DNA of 41,440 nucleotides, from contig CANRIL010000005.1 of the NCBI GenBank assembly GCA_947630625.1, forward strand, positions 70,205 to 111,644, read 5' to 3'. This document shows, piece after piece, positions 33,531 through 41,053 of the stretch (within the stretch, counting starts at the first letter, position 1; every line of letters starts with the position of its first letter). Position numbers and translations under genes: made by a program. The DNA comes from an uncultured Clostridia bacterium. Lineage in GTDB: Bacteria > Bacillota > Clostridia > Oscillospirales > CAG-272. The notes beneath the pieces are model-generated. The model was not told the origin of the DNA and did no database searches. It worked only from the letters and a program-made list of their open reading frames with translations.

Positions 33531-33808
33531 TTATTTTCCAAACAGGTCGGCATGCGTGCCGGTATCTACAAGTGTAAGCGTCAGAATGTCGTTCTCTATA
33601 AGATATATCAGCAGCCAGTCGGGCTTGATATGGCATTCCCTAAATCCCGCAAAGCTGCCTGACAGCCCGTGATCGCGATATTTTTCATCGAGCTTCTGTC
33701 CCCGGCGCAGTGTATCAACTACATTGTCAAGCAGAGATAGGTCGAGCCCACGCTTTTTCATCAGCTTATAGCTTTTTTGTATGCGGCTGTAAACTTGACT
33801 TGATACAT
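33531..33808 (-). CDS. yafQ: YafQ-family mRNA interferase toxin, frameshifted near the start
   Basis: YafQ toxins cleave mRNA on the ribosome and are blocked by DinJ. The C-terminal part shows the family pattern KYRDHGLSG, FRECHIKPDWLLIYLI and DTGTHADLF. The natural start appears to be the ATG at 33808: it has GAGGA 6 nt upstream, follows the antitoxin stop by 2 bp, and encodes MYQVKFTAAYKK, a typical family start. That frame hits a stop soon after a run of six A (33778-33773), and the rest (SYKLMKKRGLDL...) lies in the -1 frame. One more A would restore the protein. The frame of the body is open up to a TTG at 33821. It is either a broken toxin, a slippage-dependent one, or an assembly error. 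Confidence 0.82.
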
Positions 33809-33810
33809 GT

Positions 33811-34083
33811 TCAGTCCTCAAGCGCCGCTTTCAGCTCTTCCATATCGGTATATCCCTTTACATCGGGATCGCGCGATATGCGCCTCGCCTCAGACATTGC
33901 GGCAAGCGTCTTTTCGCTGAACTTCGGAACTTCGACCGCAAACGGCAGTCCGCCGCGGAGAACGCACTGATGAAGGAACATATTCACCGCCGATGACATA
34001 TCTATGCCGAGATCGGCAAACAGCGCCGTCGCCTGCGCTTTGATGTCTGAGTCGATGCGAACCTGAGTCGGTGTTGTAGCCAT
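33811..34083 (-). CDS. dinJ: RelB/DinJ-family antitoxin
   Basis: The 90-residue protein has a ribbon-helix-helix N-terminus (TPTQVRIDSDIKAQATALFADLGIDMSSAVNMFL), the DinJ/RelB pattern for DNA binding, and an acidic C-terminal part that would wrap the toxin. AAAGGAG lies 8 nt before the ATG. It is the first gene of the pair and is likely to repress its own promoter, just upstream, together with the toxin. Confidence 0.92.
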   Translation of the reverse strand: MATTPTQVRIDSDIKAQATALFADLGIDMSSAVNMFLHQCVLRGGLPFAVEVPKFSEKTLAAMSEARRISRDPDVKGYTDMEELKAALED

Positions 34084-34111
34084 ATGATCATCTCCTTTCG
34101 GTTACAACCAT

Positions 34112-34140
34112 ATTATACGCGATTTCGTTTACATTGTCAA
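34112..34140 (-). promoter_or_regulatory. Consensus promoter of the dinJ-yafQ pair
   Basis: TTGACA (34140-34135) and TATAAT (34117-34112) on the minus strand match consensus exactly with 17-bp spacing. AT-rich short palindromes such as CATATATATG lie just upstream and may be antitoxin operators. Confidence 0.85.
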
Positions 34141-34230
34141 GCATATATATGACAAATATATGGATATTCGCTTGAAACATATCCCATAAAAATGACGGCT
34201 TGTTCTGTCAAAATTTGCACCTTCCGTCAA

Positions 34231-34611
34231 CTATATGACTCTATGCCGCTCTATCCAGAAAAGAATGTCGCCAGATGCAAGTATTCCTCTGGCCGTACCA
34301 AGACCGAGTCTGGCAAGCTCGCCCGATATCGTTTTGACCGAAGCATTATTCATTTCAAGCGTGACAAGCATCGCCAAAACGCCTATGCGCTTGTTTCCGT
34401 CGACAAACGGATGATTTGAGATAAGCTCAAAGCAAAGGCGCGCGGCTTTTTCCTCAACGGTGGGATAAAGCTCCCTGTCTTCATATACTTCGCTGACACT
34501 GTGAACCGACGACTCCAAAAGACCTTTATCCCTTATCCCTGCGTCGCCGCCGTATCTCTTTACAATAAGCTCATGAAGATATATTATCTCTTCAACAGAA
34601 AGCACCGTCAT
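34231..34611 (-). CDS. doc: Doc-family toxin (Fic fold)
   Basis: Doc toxins phosphorylate elongation factor Tu and stop translation. The 126-residue protein carries the diagnostic motif HPFVDGNKR (Fic/Doc core H-x-F-x-D-G-N-K-R) and the N-terminal EEIIYLHELIVKRYGG typical of Doc. The ATG overlaps the antitoxin stop as ATGA, so it is coupled to phd. The gene looks intact. Confidence 0.93.
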   Translation of the reverse strand: MTVLSVEEIIYLHELIVKRYGGDAGIRDKGLLESSVHSVSEVYEDRELYPTVEEKAARLCFELISNHPFVDGNKRIGVLAMLVTLEMNNASVKTISGELARLGLGTARGILASGDILFWIERHRVI

Positions 34612-34859
34612 TTCGCAAGCTCCCGAAAAGCGTCGTCATATCTGTCCATGATGGACCCGGCAGCGTCTGTCAGCTTTTTCTTCCGTTCCTCTATCGCTGA
34701 CTGAATGCCTTCGTATTCGTCAAATCCCACTACAATGTATTTCGGCTTGTTGTTTTTTAAAATCACCGCTATCCCTTCATCATCGACGATGCGGACGACC
34801 TTTGAAAAGTTCTGATTCGCATCCGTCATCGAGATAAGCGTGTTTGTGTTCACAGTCAT
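34608..34859 (-). CDS. phd: Phd/YefM-family antitoxin
   Basis: The 83-residue protein has the Phd/YefM pattern: ISMTDANQNFSKVVRIVDDEG, AVILKNNKPKYIVVGFDEYE, and a helical C-terminal tail that would sit in the Doc active site. The ATG at 34859 has GAGGGG 8 nt upstream; the open frame extends to 34907 without support. It forms a coupled pair with doc and probably represses its own promoter. Confidence 0.9.
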   Translation of the reverse strand: MTVNTNTLISMTDANQNFSKVVRIVDDEGIAVILKNNKPKYIVVGFDEYEGIQSAIEERKKKLTDAAGSIMDRYDDAFRELAK

Positions 34860-35135
34860 GAAGTTTTCCCCTCGTCTTTTCGATTTACTGATATTATCAT
34901 ACACCATTATTAGGATAAATGCAACCTATATTTACGGAATTGCTGTCCGATATGCGACGAGGTTTTACCTGCTTTCAAATATCTGAAATTGGTTATCCTG
35001 CTCCTAATGAGGCAGAAGCTGCCTATATGGGACGAAAGTGATTTTTATCCTCCATGATGAAAATATTTATACAAATGTCGGAGCTTTCCCGGCAAAGCGA
35101 AAACGTCCGTAAACAAGAATATCCTCGCAAACACC

Positions 35136-35267
35136 CTACGTCGCGTCGGCGTCTTGCATTTTCCGCAGCTCCCGACAGAATTTGATCGCGTTCAGCTTTC
35201 TCCCGTTGACTCCGGCATCCCAAAAATCATAGTATAAACCCGCATCCAATTTTTCTTCTTCTGTCAT
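35136..35267 (-). pseudogene. Truncated maltose/galactoside O-acetyltransferase start
   Basis: The frame MTEEEKLDAGLYYDFWDAG... with GAGGAGGA 5 nt upstream resembles the N-terminal cap of sugar O-acetyltransferases (LacA/Maa family). It ends at TAG after 43 codons, whereas the family has about 190 residues. The hexapeptide-repeat body was not found downstream in any frame. It is most likely a remnant. Confidence 0.55.
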
Positions 35268-35278
35268 GTCGATCCTCC

Positions 35279-35959
35279 TCACTTGATCAATTTCAGCAGC
35301 TGACCTATATCTGTTTCAGGCAAAACGGTTTTCAAGTGGGCGATGATACGCTCTTTCGACTCTTCCGGCTCTCTGCAATACGCAGAGGTCGTGAAGTCAT
35401 ACCCAAGCTGCGCTTCCGGCGTGGAATATTTCGCCACGCCCCAACCGTAGGTTTTACCGTGCTTGTCCTGCATATAGACGAAATCCGCAACGCTGATATA
35501 AGTCTGCATTTGCAGCCGGGTGATAACCGTATCAAAGCCCTTGTTCCCGCCCTTGCGGTAATTGCAGATATCCTTCAATTCCTTTGACAAGATCGCGCCG
35601 TGTTCCGAAACGGCGTCAAAAATGGTCTTATCTCTGTGAGAAGCGAGGCCGTCGTCGTACCGCGCATCGAAATCATACCCGTCACGTCTGTAATTCGCAA
35701 AATCAGGAAACCAATCCCGACTCACAAAGCCCGCTTTTCCTCCGTAAAATTTCCCGTATACGCATCTGCCGCTTCTGGCAATGGGCCCCTTCCACTCCCA
35801 CGGACCATCCACCCCGTCAGCAAACCACAGCTCACGGGGACAGCATTCCTCAACGGAAAATCCGGGAATGCGATTTTCAAAAAAAGGAAGGAAACCCACG
35901 TCCTCTACGAGTCTGATCACATCGTCCGCCGATCGGATCTCAAACAAACGCCCACCCAT
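35279..35959 (-). CDS. AlkZ-related (winged-helix) protein
   Basis: This 226-residue protein matches a family known as AlkZ-related: IPGFSVEECCPRELWF, PWEWKGPIARSGRCVYGKFYGGKAGFVS, FPDFANYRRDGYDFDARYDDG and KGFDTVITRLQMQTY. AlkZ itself is a DNA glycosylase that opens interstrand crosslinks, but this branch is uncharacterised. GAGGC lies 6 nt before the ATG. It starts 9 bp after the SDR gene stop on the same strand. Confidence 0.75.
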   Translation of the reverse strand: MGGRLFEIRSADDVIRLVEDVGFLPFFENRIPGFSVEECCPRELWFADGVDGPWEWKGPIARSGRCVYGKFYGGKAGFVSRDWFPDFANYRRDGYDFDARYDDGLASHRDKTIFDAVSEHGAILSKELKDICNYRKGGNKGFDTVITRLQMQTYISVADFVYMQDKHGKTYGWGVAKYSTPEAQLGYDFTTSAYCREPEESKERIIAHLKTVLPETDIGQLLKLIK

Positions 35960-35968
35960 TTTATTGCC

Positions 35969-36676
35969 TCATTCCGTCTCCAATTTCCAGCCGTAATCAC
36001 CGTGATAGATCATTTGCCGTGTCATTCCGCCGTCAATGCAGATATTTTCGCCCGTGATGAACCCCGCCTTGTCCAAACAGAGAAAAAGCACCATGTTTGC
36101 GATATCGAGCGGATTTCCTACCCGATGAACCGGCTGCTGGACGGCATCGGGTCCCTCGTAGTTTTTGTATGATGTATCGATCCATCCGGGGGAGATGGAG
36201 TTCACCCTCACTTTCCCCGCTAAGCTGACGGCAAGCGCATGGGTCAGGGCAGAGATCCCTCCCTTGGCTGCCGTATAGCTCTCCGTCTGCGGCTGGCTCA
36301 TGCGGTCGCGGGACGAAGAGATATTGATGATCGAACCGCCTTTGCCGAAATACGGCGTAAACAGTTTCGACAGGTAAAACGGCGCGGTCACACCCACCGA
36401 CAGAGCATATTGAAATTCTTCATAACTGCATTCGTCTATCCCGCGCATAAGGGGCAGGGCATTGTTTATGAGATAATCAATGTGTCCGTAAAGTTCGATC
36501 ACATGCTTCGCAAAAGCTTCCAAAACGAATTTATCGGCTATGTCACCGACAAAATGATCTCCCGGCGCTTTGTCGATCACGGCGACACGCGCGCCGCACT
36601 TTTGAAATTCCCCGGCGATGCACTTTCCGATCCCGTTTGCGCCGCCCGTGATAGCGGCAACTTTTTCCTCAAACAT
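35969..36676 (-). CDS. Short-chain dehydrogenase/reductase (SDR)
   Basis: The 235-residue protein is a classical SDR oxidoreductase: the NAD(P)-binding TGGANGIGK near the start, LINNA, the catalytic NISSS with SYTAAK (Ser, Tyr, Lys), and the SPGWIDT loop. The ATG at 36676 has GGAGG about 7 nt upstream; the ATG at 36682 overlaps the MATE-remnant stop but touches that site. The substrate is unknown. It was probably once co-translated with the MATE gene. Confidence 0.92.
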   Translation of the reverse strand: MFEEKVAAITGGANGIGKCIAGEFQKCGARVAVIDKAPGDHFVGDIADKFVLEAFAKHVIELYGHIDYLINNALPLMRGIDECSYEEFQYALSVGVTAPFYLSKLFTPYFGKGGSIINISSSRDRMSQPQTESYTAAKGGISALTHALAVSLAGKVRVNSISPGWIDTSYKNYEGPDAVQQPVHRVGNPLDIANMVLFLCLDKAGFITGENICIDGGMTRQMIYHGDYGWKLETE

Positions 36677-36678
36677 GT

Positions 36679-36837
36679 TCATCCCTCCGATCGTTTTTGA
36701 TGTCCTATTGTAACATAAAAAACGGCCAGAAACAATGCACACATGCACCAGATAACCGGTTCCGTCACAGCTGCGCCCAAGTAACCGACAGCCGGCACAA
36801 GGAGGGCGGCGGAGATGATCTTGACCACCAATTCAAT
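36679..36837 (-). pseudogene. MATE-family efflux transporter, C-terminal remnant
   Basis: Minus-strand codons from about 36837 encode IELVVKIISAALLVPAVGYL, GAAVTEPVIWCMCALFLAVFY and a basic end, matching the last helices of MATE (multidrug and toxin extrusion) proteins. The rest of the transporter (about 400 residues) is missing. Upstream the frame runs into sequence that encodes AraC on the other strand, so the gene is cut there. The stop overlaps a possible SDR start as ATGA. Confidence 0.6.
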
Positions 36838-37288
36838 GGTGCTGGAACTGATGATCCTTGAATACGCGGACAAGAAGGAAGATACGCAAGCGATCCTGAA
36901 ACCGATGACCCTTGCGCTTCTGATGCACGTTGCAAGAGAATATCGCAATATATCGGTGAAAACAGAAAGTCAGTCTTTGTCTGACCGGATCATCCGTTAT
37001 ATCGGCGAACATACGGGTCAGGTGACTTTGGGGATGACTGCCGCACATTTTTCCTATCACCCCAATTACATCTCATTCCTGCTCCGGCAGAAAACAGGCA
37101 GGACGTTTTCTGAAATATTGCTGGAGCAGCGGATGGACCGGGCGTTGGCGCTGCTGAAAGGAACCAGCCTTTCCGTTGAAGAAGTATCCGAAATGGTGGG
37201 CTATAATGACACCAGCAATTTTTACCGGGCATTCCGGGGATATTATCATGTATCGCCAAGAGAATATTTCAAGGCAAAGAAAGATTAA
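36836..37288 (+). CDS. AraC-family regulator, N-terminally truncated
   Basis: The visible part encodes about 150 residues: a helical linker (VLELMILEYADKK, LKPMTLALLMHVAREY) and the two helix-turn-helix units of the AraC DNA-binding domain (VTLGMTAAHFSYHPNYISFLLRQKTG and LSVEEVSEMVGYNDTSNFYRAFRGYYHVSPREYF). The cupin-like sensor domain expected before it is absent, and no ribosome binding site precedes the possible ATG codons at 36836 or 36851. It abuts the MATE remnant head to head. It is probably a deletion remnant, although a bare DNA-binding domain could still act. Confidence 0.75.
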   Translation: MVLELMILEYADKKEDTQAILKPMTLALLMHVAREYRNISVKTESQSLSDRIIRYIGEHTGQVTLGMTAAHFSYHPNYISFLLRQKTGRTFSEILLEQRMDRALALLKGTSLSVEEVSEMVGYNDTSNFYRAFRGYYHVSPREYFKAKKD

Positions 37289-37362
37289 ACGATGAACGAA
37301 GGCAAAAAGTCCGCGTTTTTGAGGATCAATTTTCAGTTCAAATATTCCATTAAATGCCTATC

Positions 37363-37423
37363 AAAAACAAACGTCCGTCTCCGATACAGCTGACACATAC
37401 CAGCCGTCGGAAACGGACGTTTG
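37363..37423 (-). terminator. Hairpin with U-tract, minus strand
   Basis: Bases 37368-37383 pair with 37408-37423 over 16 positions (one G-U) around a 24-nt loop, and on the minus strand TTTTT follows. It lies between the AraC remnant and the DUF4405 gene. The large loop makes it less typical. Together with the hairpin at 37539-37578 it fills the 297-bp gap, which shows no gene. Confidence 0.45.
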
Positions 37424-37538
37424 ACCTTATATTGAGGAAAGATACGTCAAGGCTTAATGGAATTACAGATGGATTTGAGATGTGATAAAAAAAACAATTC
37501 CTAAACGGTTCTGCATCACAATTTCGGCTTTTCAACGA

Positions 37539-37578
37539 GAAAATGCCACTGCCCGGTATGTTGGGCAACGGCGTTTTC
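37539..37578 (-). terminator. Possible terminator after the redox operon
   Basis: GAAAATGCCACTGCCC (37539-37554) pairs imperfectly (two mismatches, one G-U) with 37563-37578. On the minus strand the stem ends in TTTTC. It begins 7 bp after the DUF4405 stop. Confidence 0.4.
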
Positions 37579-37585
37579 TTATAAA

Positions 37586-38254
37586 TCATTTCGCTTTATT
37601 TTTTCGCAATATTACATTCAAATAATACCCGGCGCAGACGAACAGCCCCATGATGGCAACATAATCGAGCAGGAATATTGCAAGCGGCTCTTCAAAATCA
37701 AAGAAAACGAAGTGATACCGCAGAAGCATATAATTTCCGATGTCCCGTTTTACGAACGCATACGCACCATAAGCGGCGATCATGACCGCCATGCCGCGGA
37801 GCGTCCATGTCCGAAACTTCGAGGGTTTCTTTGTGAGCTTTCTTGCCATGCCCATGATCCCGCCCCAGTGAAGGCCGAGATGCAGAGACAAAAACACAAA
37901 TCCCCAGTATGCCGAGAGCATGTGGACCATCCGGAGGGCGGCGCTGAATCTGTGGACATCCAATCGAAACACATAACGGGACAGCAGAATACCGCTGATC
38001 ATGGAGCCTGCCATAGAAAGAAGTACGAGCAGCATCAGCACCGTCCCGAATACGCGGATCGGCGGATATTTCCCCCGAAAGAGGGTTCTGCACCATTTTA
38101 TGTTCAGGATATGGTGCAGAACAAACAGCAGGAAAATGATGACGCCGAGCCATTCGTGTGCCGCCTCGCCTATAAGAGAGTACGCCATCAGGAGAAGCAG
38201 CGCCGCGGTCATGAAAACATCGGTTATGATTTTCAGGATCTGCTTCGGCTTCAT
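37586..38254 (-). CDS. DUF4405 membrane protein
   Basis: The 222-residue product has about five to six membrane segments and several conserved His residues (HEWLGVIIFLLFVLHHILN, HMLSAYWGFVFLSLHLGLHWG), a pattern of DUF4405, which may carry haem as in cytochrome b-like proteins. The ATG at 38254 is 8 bp after the cupin stop and lacks a clear ribosome binding site, so coupling is likely. The open frame begins at 38308 inside the cupin gene. It is the last gene of the minus-strand redox operon. Confidence 0.8.
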   Translation of the reverse strand: MKPKQILKIITDVFMTAALLLLMAYSLIGEAAHEWLGVIIFLLFVLHHILNIKWCRTLFRGKYPPIRVFGTVLMLLVLLSMAGSMISGILLSRYVFRLDVHRFSAALRMVHMLSAYWGFVFLSLHLGLHWGGIMGMARKLTKKPSKFRTWTLRGMAVMIAAYGAYAFVKRDIGNYMLLRYHFVFFDFEEPLAIFLLDYVAIMGLFVCAGYYLNVILRKNKAK

Positions 38255-38262
38255 CGCGAGTC

Positions 38263-38682
38263 TCACGGCAGCTTGCAGTAAGCGTCGTCCGTCACAGCCT
38301 CGCACCATTCCGTTTTTCCGCCCTCGCCGGGTACTTCAACGGCAAGGTGCTGGAACCAGCAGTCCTTCGCCGCGCCGTGCCAGTGCTTGACGTTTGCGGG
38401 GATGTTGACTACATCTCCGGGGTGAAGCTCCTGCGCCTCTTTGCCTTCCTCCTGATACCAGCCGCGACCGGCAACACAGATCAGCATCTGCCCACCGCCG
38501 TTTTTCGCGTGATGGATGTGCCAGTTGTTGCGACAGCCCGGTTCAAAGGTCACGTTGAAAACCGGCACCTGCGTTGTGGAAATGGGCGCGAGGTAGCTCT
38601 GCCCGATGAAATACTGCGCGAACGCATCATTTTTGTCGCCCACGGGGAAAAACGGAAAGATCTTTTGCCGGTGCGGCTTCAT
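38263..38682 (-). CDS. Cupin-domain protein, possibly the second half of a split CMD-cupin
   Basis: The 139-residue frame encodes a cupin: NVTFEPGCRNNWHIHHAK (two His ligands), GRGWYQEEG, LHPGDVVNIPANVKHWHGAA. The ATG at 38682 has no ribosome binding site and lies inside the upstream gene, with 56 bp of overlap. In related Clostridia the carboxymuconolactone decarboxylase (CMD) and cupin domains occur in one chain. Here the frames differ by one base near the homopolymers in GTTTTTCCCCGTGG. The cupin domain itself is complete. Confidence 0.85.
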   Translation of the reverse strand: MKPHRQKIFPFFPVGDKNDAFAQYFIGQSYLAPISTTQVPVFNVTFEPGCRNNWHIHHAKNGGGQMLICVAGRGWYQEEGKEAQELHPGDVVNIPANVKHWHGAAKDCWFQHLAVEVPGEGGKTEWCEAVTDDAYCKLP

Positions 38683-39001
38683 CTTCGCCGTAGATTTCCG
38701 CGATCAGCGGAAATGCGCTCCACGCTTTGGGCCAGCCGCAGTAAAAGGCAAGCTGGGTGACGATCTCCACCGCCTCCGTCCTGGTGACGCCATGTTCCTT
38801 ACCCAAAGCAAGGTGACTTTTGAGCTGCGGATAAAGACCCGCCGAGAACAGCGCCGCGATAGTGACCATGCTTCTGTCTCTTGGCGAAAGTTTATCTTCC
38901 CGAGACCACACTTCTCCGAACAGTACATCGTCATTCAGCTCCGCGAATTTAGGAGCGAGAGTGCCAAGTATGTCCCGTCCCGCCGTTTGTTTCTTTGCCA
39001 T
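38627..39001 (-). CDS. Carboxymuconolactone decarboxylase (CMD) family protein
   Basis: This 124-residue protein matches the CMD/AhpD-like family: AGRDILGTLAPKFAELNDDVLFGEVW, SPRDRSMVTIAALFSAG, HLALGKEHGVTRTEAVEIVTQLAFYCGWPKAWSAF. No Cys-x-x-Cys pair of the AhpD peroxidase type is seen. AAGGAGG lies 7 nt before the ATG. The last 15 residues (AAPAKDLSVFPRGRQK) overlap the cupin frame and may result from a frameshift in an original CMD-cupin fusion. It follows the iron alcohol dehydrogenase gene by 12 bp. Confidence 0.9.
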   Translation of the reverse strand: MAKKQTAGRDILGTLAPKFAELNDDVLFGEVWSREDKLSPRDRSMVTIAALFSAGLYPQLKSHLALGKEHGVTRTEAVEIVTQLAFYCGWPKAWSAFPLIAEIYGEDEAAPAKDLSVFPRGRQK

Positions 39002-39013
39002 ATCTTTTCCTCC

Positions 39014-40174
39014 TTATCTGCACTCATTGAGAACCGCCAGCAGCTCGTCCTTCGTGAATTTCTTGCAGCAGCCAGCCGTTAAAACGGTGCTGTCCGCGAC
39101 AGCCTTATAATCCGTATCGGTTGGAATGCCCATTTCCGCAAATGTTGTCGGCAGACCGACTTCTTTGATGAACGACGCAAGAGCATCAATAAAAGCGTTT
39201 GCCAGCTCTGCCTCCGCCTTTCCGGCGGGATCGACGCCCCACACATTCACGGCGAGACGTGCAAACTGCGGCACGGCTTCGGGGAGCATATGGCGGTAAA
39301 GGACGGGATGGATCACCGCAAGCCCCTGCCCGTGGTTGCAGTTCGTGTATGCGCCTAACTGATGCTCGAGCATATGCGCCTGAAAATCCGTGACCTTGCC
39401 GATCTTGAGCATCCCGTTTTCACCCATCGCCGCCGCCCATACAAGCTCGCTCCGTGCTCCTATGTCCTGCGGATCATTCAGCGTCGCCCGAAGGTTGCGG
39501 ATGATATTGCGCTGGCAGGCTTCGTTGATCTCATCGGAGAGGTTCGTTTCTCTCGGCACGCCCATATATGTTTCCATACAGTGGGAAAGCGCGTCAAAAG
39601 CGCCGGAGACAACCTGACTCATGGGCATGGTCATGGTATAAGCCGGATCGAGGATGGCAAAATCGTAAAAAGCACCCCAGAGCGCGCCTTTGATCTTCTT
39701 TTCCTCATTCGTGATGACCGCGCCGTTGTTCATTTCCGCACCGGTGCCGAAAGCCGTTACGACCGCGCCCATCGGGATGAATTCGGTGGGGCCGCCATGC
39801 TGTACGGTTTCCAGTTCCCACAGATCGCTGTCTGTCTTTGCCTGCGCGGACACGACTTTGCAGCAGTCGATGACGCTGCCGCCGCCCACAGCTAAAATGA
39901 AGTCGATCTCATTCTCGCGGGCAAGGCTGGCGCCCTCCTGTACTTTGGCGTAGGTGGGATTGGACATGATACCGGAAAATTCCGTGACATTCTTTCCGGC
40001 AGCGGCGAGAAGTCCCATCAGTTCATCGTAAACGCCATTCTTTTTGATTGACCCGCCGCCGTAAGCGAGCATCACGTTCTTGCCGACCTTTTCAAGCTCT
40101 GCGGGCAAGCTCTTTCTCGCCGCTTTTTCCCCGAAATAAACCGTTACGGGATAACGGTATGTGAAGCTGTTCAT
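39014..40174 (-). CDS. Iron-containing alcohol dehydrogenase
   Basis: The 386-residue protein is of normal family length and starts MNSFTYRYPVTVYFGEKA. The nucleotide-binding loop AVGGGSVIDCCK and the metal-site region with FDALSHCMETYMG and HMLEHQLGAYTNCNHGQGLAVIHP (His ligands) identify a type III (group III) butanol-dehydrogenase-like enzyme that reduces aldehydes or ketones with NAD(P)H. AAGGGGG lies 5 nt before the ATG at 40174. A much longer open frame to 40507 overlaps the aldo/keto reductase and is a shadow. Confidence 0.95.
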   Translation of the reverse strand: MNSFTYRYPVTVYFGEKAARKSLPAELEKVGKNVMLAYGGGSIKKNGVYDELMGLLAAAGKNVTEFSGIMSNPTYAKVQEGASLARENEIDFILAVGGGSVIDCCKVVSAQAKTDSDLWELETVQHGGPTEFIPMGAVVTAFGTGAEMNNGAVITNEEKKIKGALWGAFYDFAILDPAYTMTMPMSQVVSGAFDALSHCMETYMGVPRETNLSDEINEACQRNIIRNLRATLNDPQDIGARSELVWAAAMGENGMLKIGKVTDFQAHMLEHQLGAYTNCNHGQGLAVIHPVLYRHMLPEAVPQFARLAVNVWGVDPAGKAEAELANAFIDALASFIKEVGLPTTFAEMGIPTDTDYKAVADSTVLTAGCCKKFTKDELLAVLNECR

Positions 40175-40184
40175 TCTGTCCCCC

Positions 40185-41033
40185 TTATCTGCCGAAGCGT
40201 CCGTGGAGCGCCCGGACGAAGTTCGGATCGAAATGATCAACGATCTCGCTGTGACCGATATCAAGCGGCGCGATTGCCGCCATTTCCTCGTCCGTGAGGC
40301 AGAAATTCCAGATGTCGAAATTCTGCTCCATGCGGTTTCTGTGGGTCGATTTCGGAATCGCAACAACTCCGCGCTGCACATTCCAGCGAAGGGCGACCTG
40401 TGCCGCGCTCTTGCCGTACTTTGCGCCGATCTCACAGAGCACCGGATGGGTGAATATCCCGTGTTTACCTTCAGCAAACGGGCCCCACGCCTCCGGCTGC
40501 ACCTCATATTCTTTCATCAGTGAGATCGCTCCCGGCTGCTGGAAGAACGGATGCAGCTCCACCTGATTAACCATCGGCAGAATTTCCACCGTCTCGCAGA
40601 AATCAGCCAGCACATGGGGATAAAAATTGCAGACGCCGATGGCGCGGATGCGGCCATCTTTGTAAAGTTCTTCGAGCGCCCTCCACGCGCCGTAGTAATC
40701 GCCCATGGGCTGATGAAGGAGATACAGGTCGAGATATTCGAGTCCCAGCTTTTGCAGCGAGCTTTCAAACGCTTTCTTCGCGCCCTCATAGCTTGAATCG
40801 GACACCCACAGCTTCGTGGTGATGAACAGATCATCCCGGCAAGCGCCGCTTTTCCGAATGGCGTCTCCGACCGCTTCCTCGTTTCCGTAGGATGCCGCCG
40901 TGTCGATCAGCCGATAGCCCACGCTGATGGCGTCGAGAACCGCCTGCTCGCACTCCTTCGGGTCGCGCATCTGAAAGACGCCGAATCCCTCCATTGGCAT
41001 TTTCACACCGTTGCTTAAAATCGTGTATTCCAT
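40185..41033 (-). CDS. Aldo/keto reductase
   Basis: The 282-residue protein has the aldo/keto reductase catalytic tetrad: Asp44 in RLIDTAASYGN, Tyr49, Lys74 in ITTKLW and His107 in YLLHQPM, plus the cofactor loop VAIPKSTHRNRM. It reduces carbonyls with NADPH; its substrate is not known. It lies 10 bp before the iron alcohol dehydrogenase gene and 20 bp after the upstream SDR, in one operon of carbonyl-handling enzymes. Confidence 0.95.
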   Translation of the reverse strand: MEYTILSNGVKMPMEGFGVFQMRDPKECEQAVLDAISVGYRLIDTAASYGNEEAVGDAIRKSGACRDDLFITTKLWVSDSSYEGAKKAFESSLQKLGLEYLDLYLLHQPMGDYYGAWRALEELYKDGRIRAIGVCNFYPHVLADFCETVEILPMVNQVELHPFFQQPGAISLMKEYEVQPEAWGPFAEGKHGIFTHPVLCEIGAKYGKSAAQVALRWNVQRGVVAIPKSTHRNRMEQNFDIWNFCLTDEEMAAIAPLDIGHSEIVDHFDPNFVRALHGRFGR

Positions 41034-41053
41034 GATCGTACCTCCGACATTTT

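Noticed and set aside
34860-34960. Promoter for phd-doc
   Set aside because: TATGAT with a TTGCAT box 17 bp upstream can be picked out, but the -35 match is too weak to report.
40175-40507. 111-codon upstream extension of the iron alcohol dehydrogenase
   Set aside because: It overlaps the aldo/keto reductase in another frame, is Arg/Ser-rich and unlike the family; a good ribosome binding site precedes the ATG at 40174.
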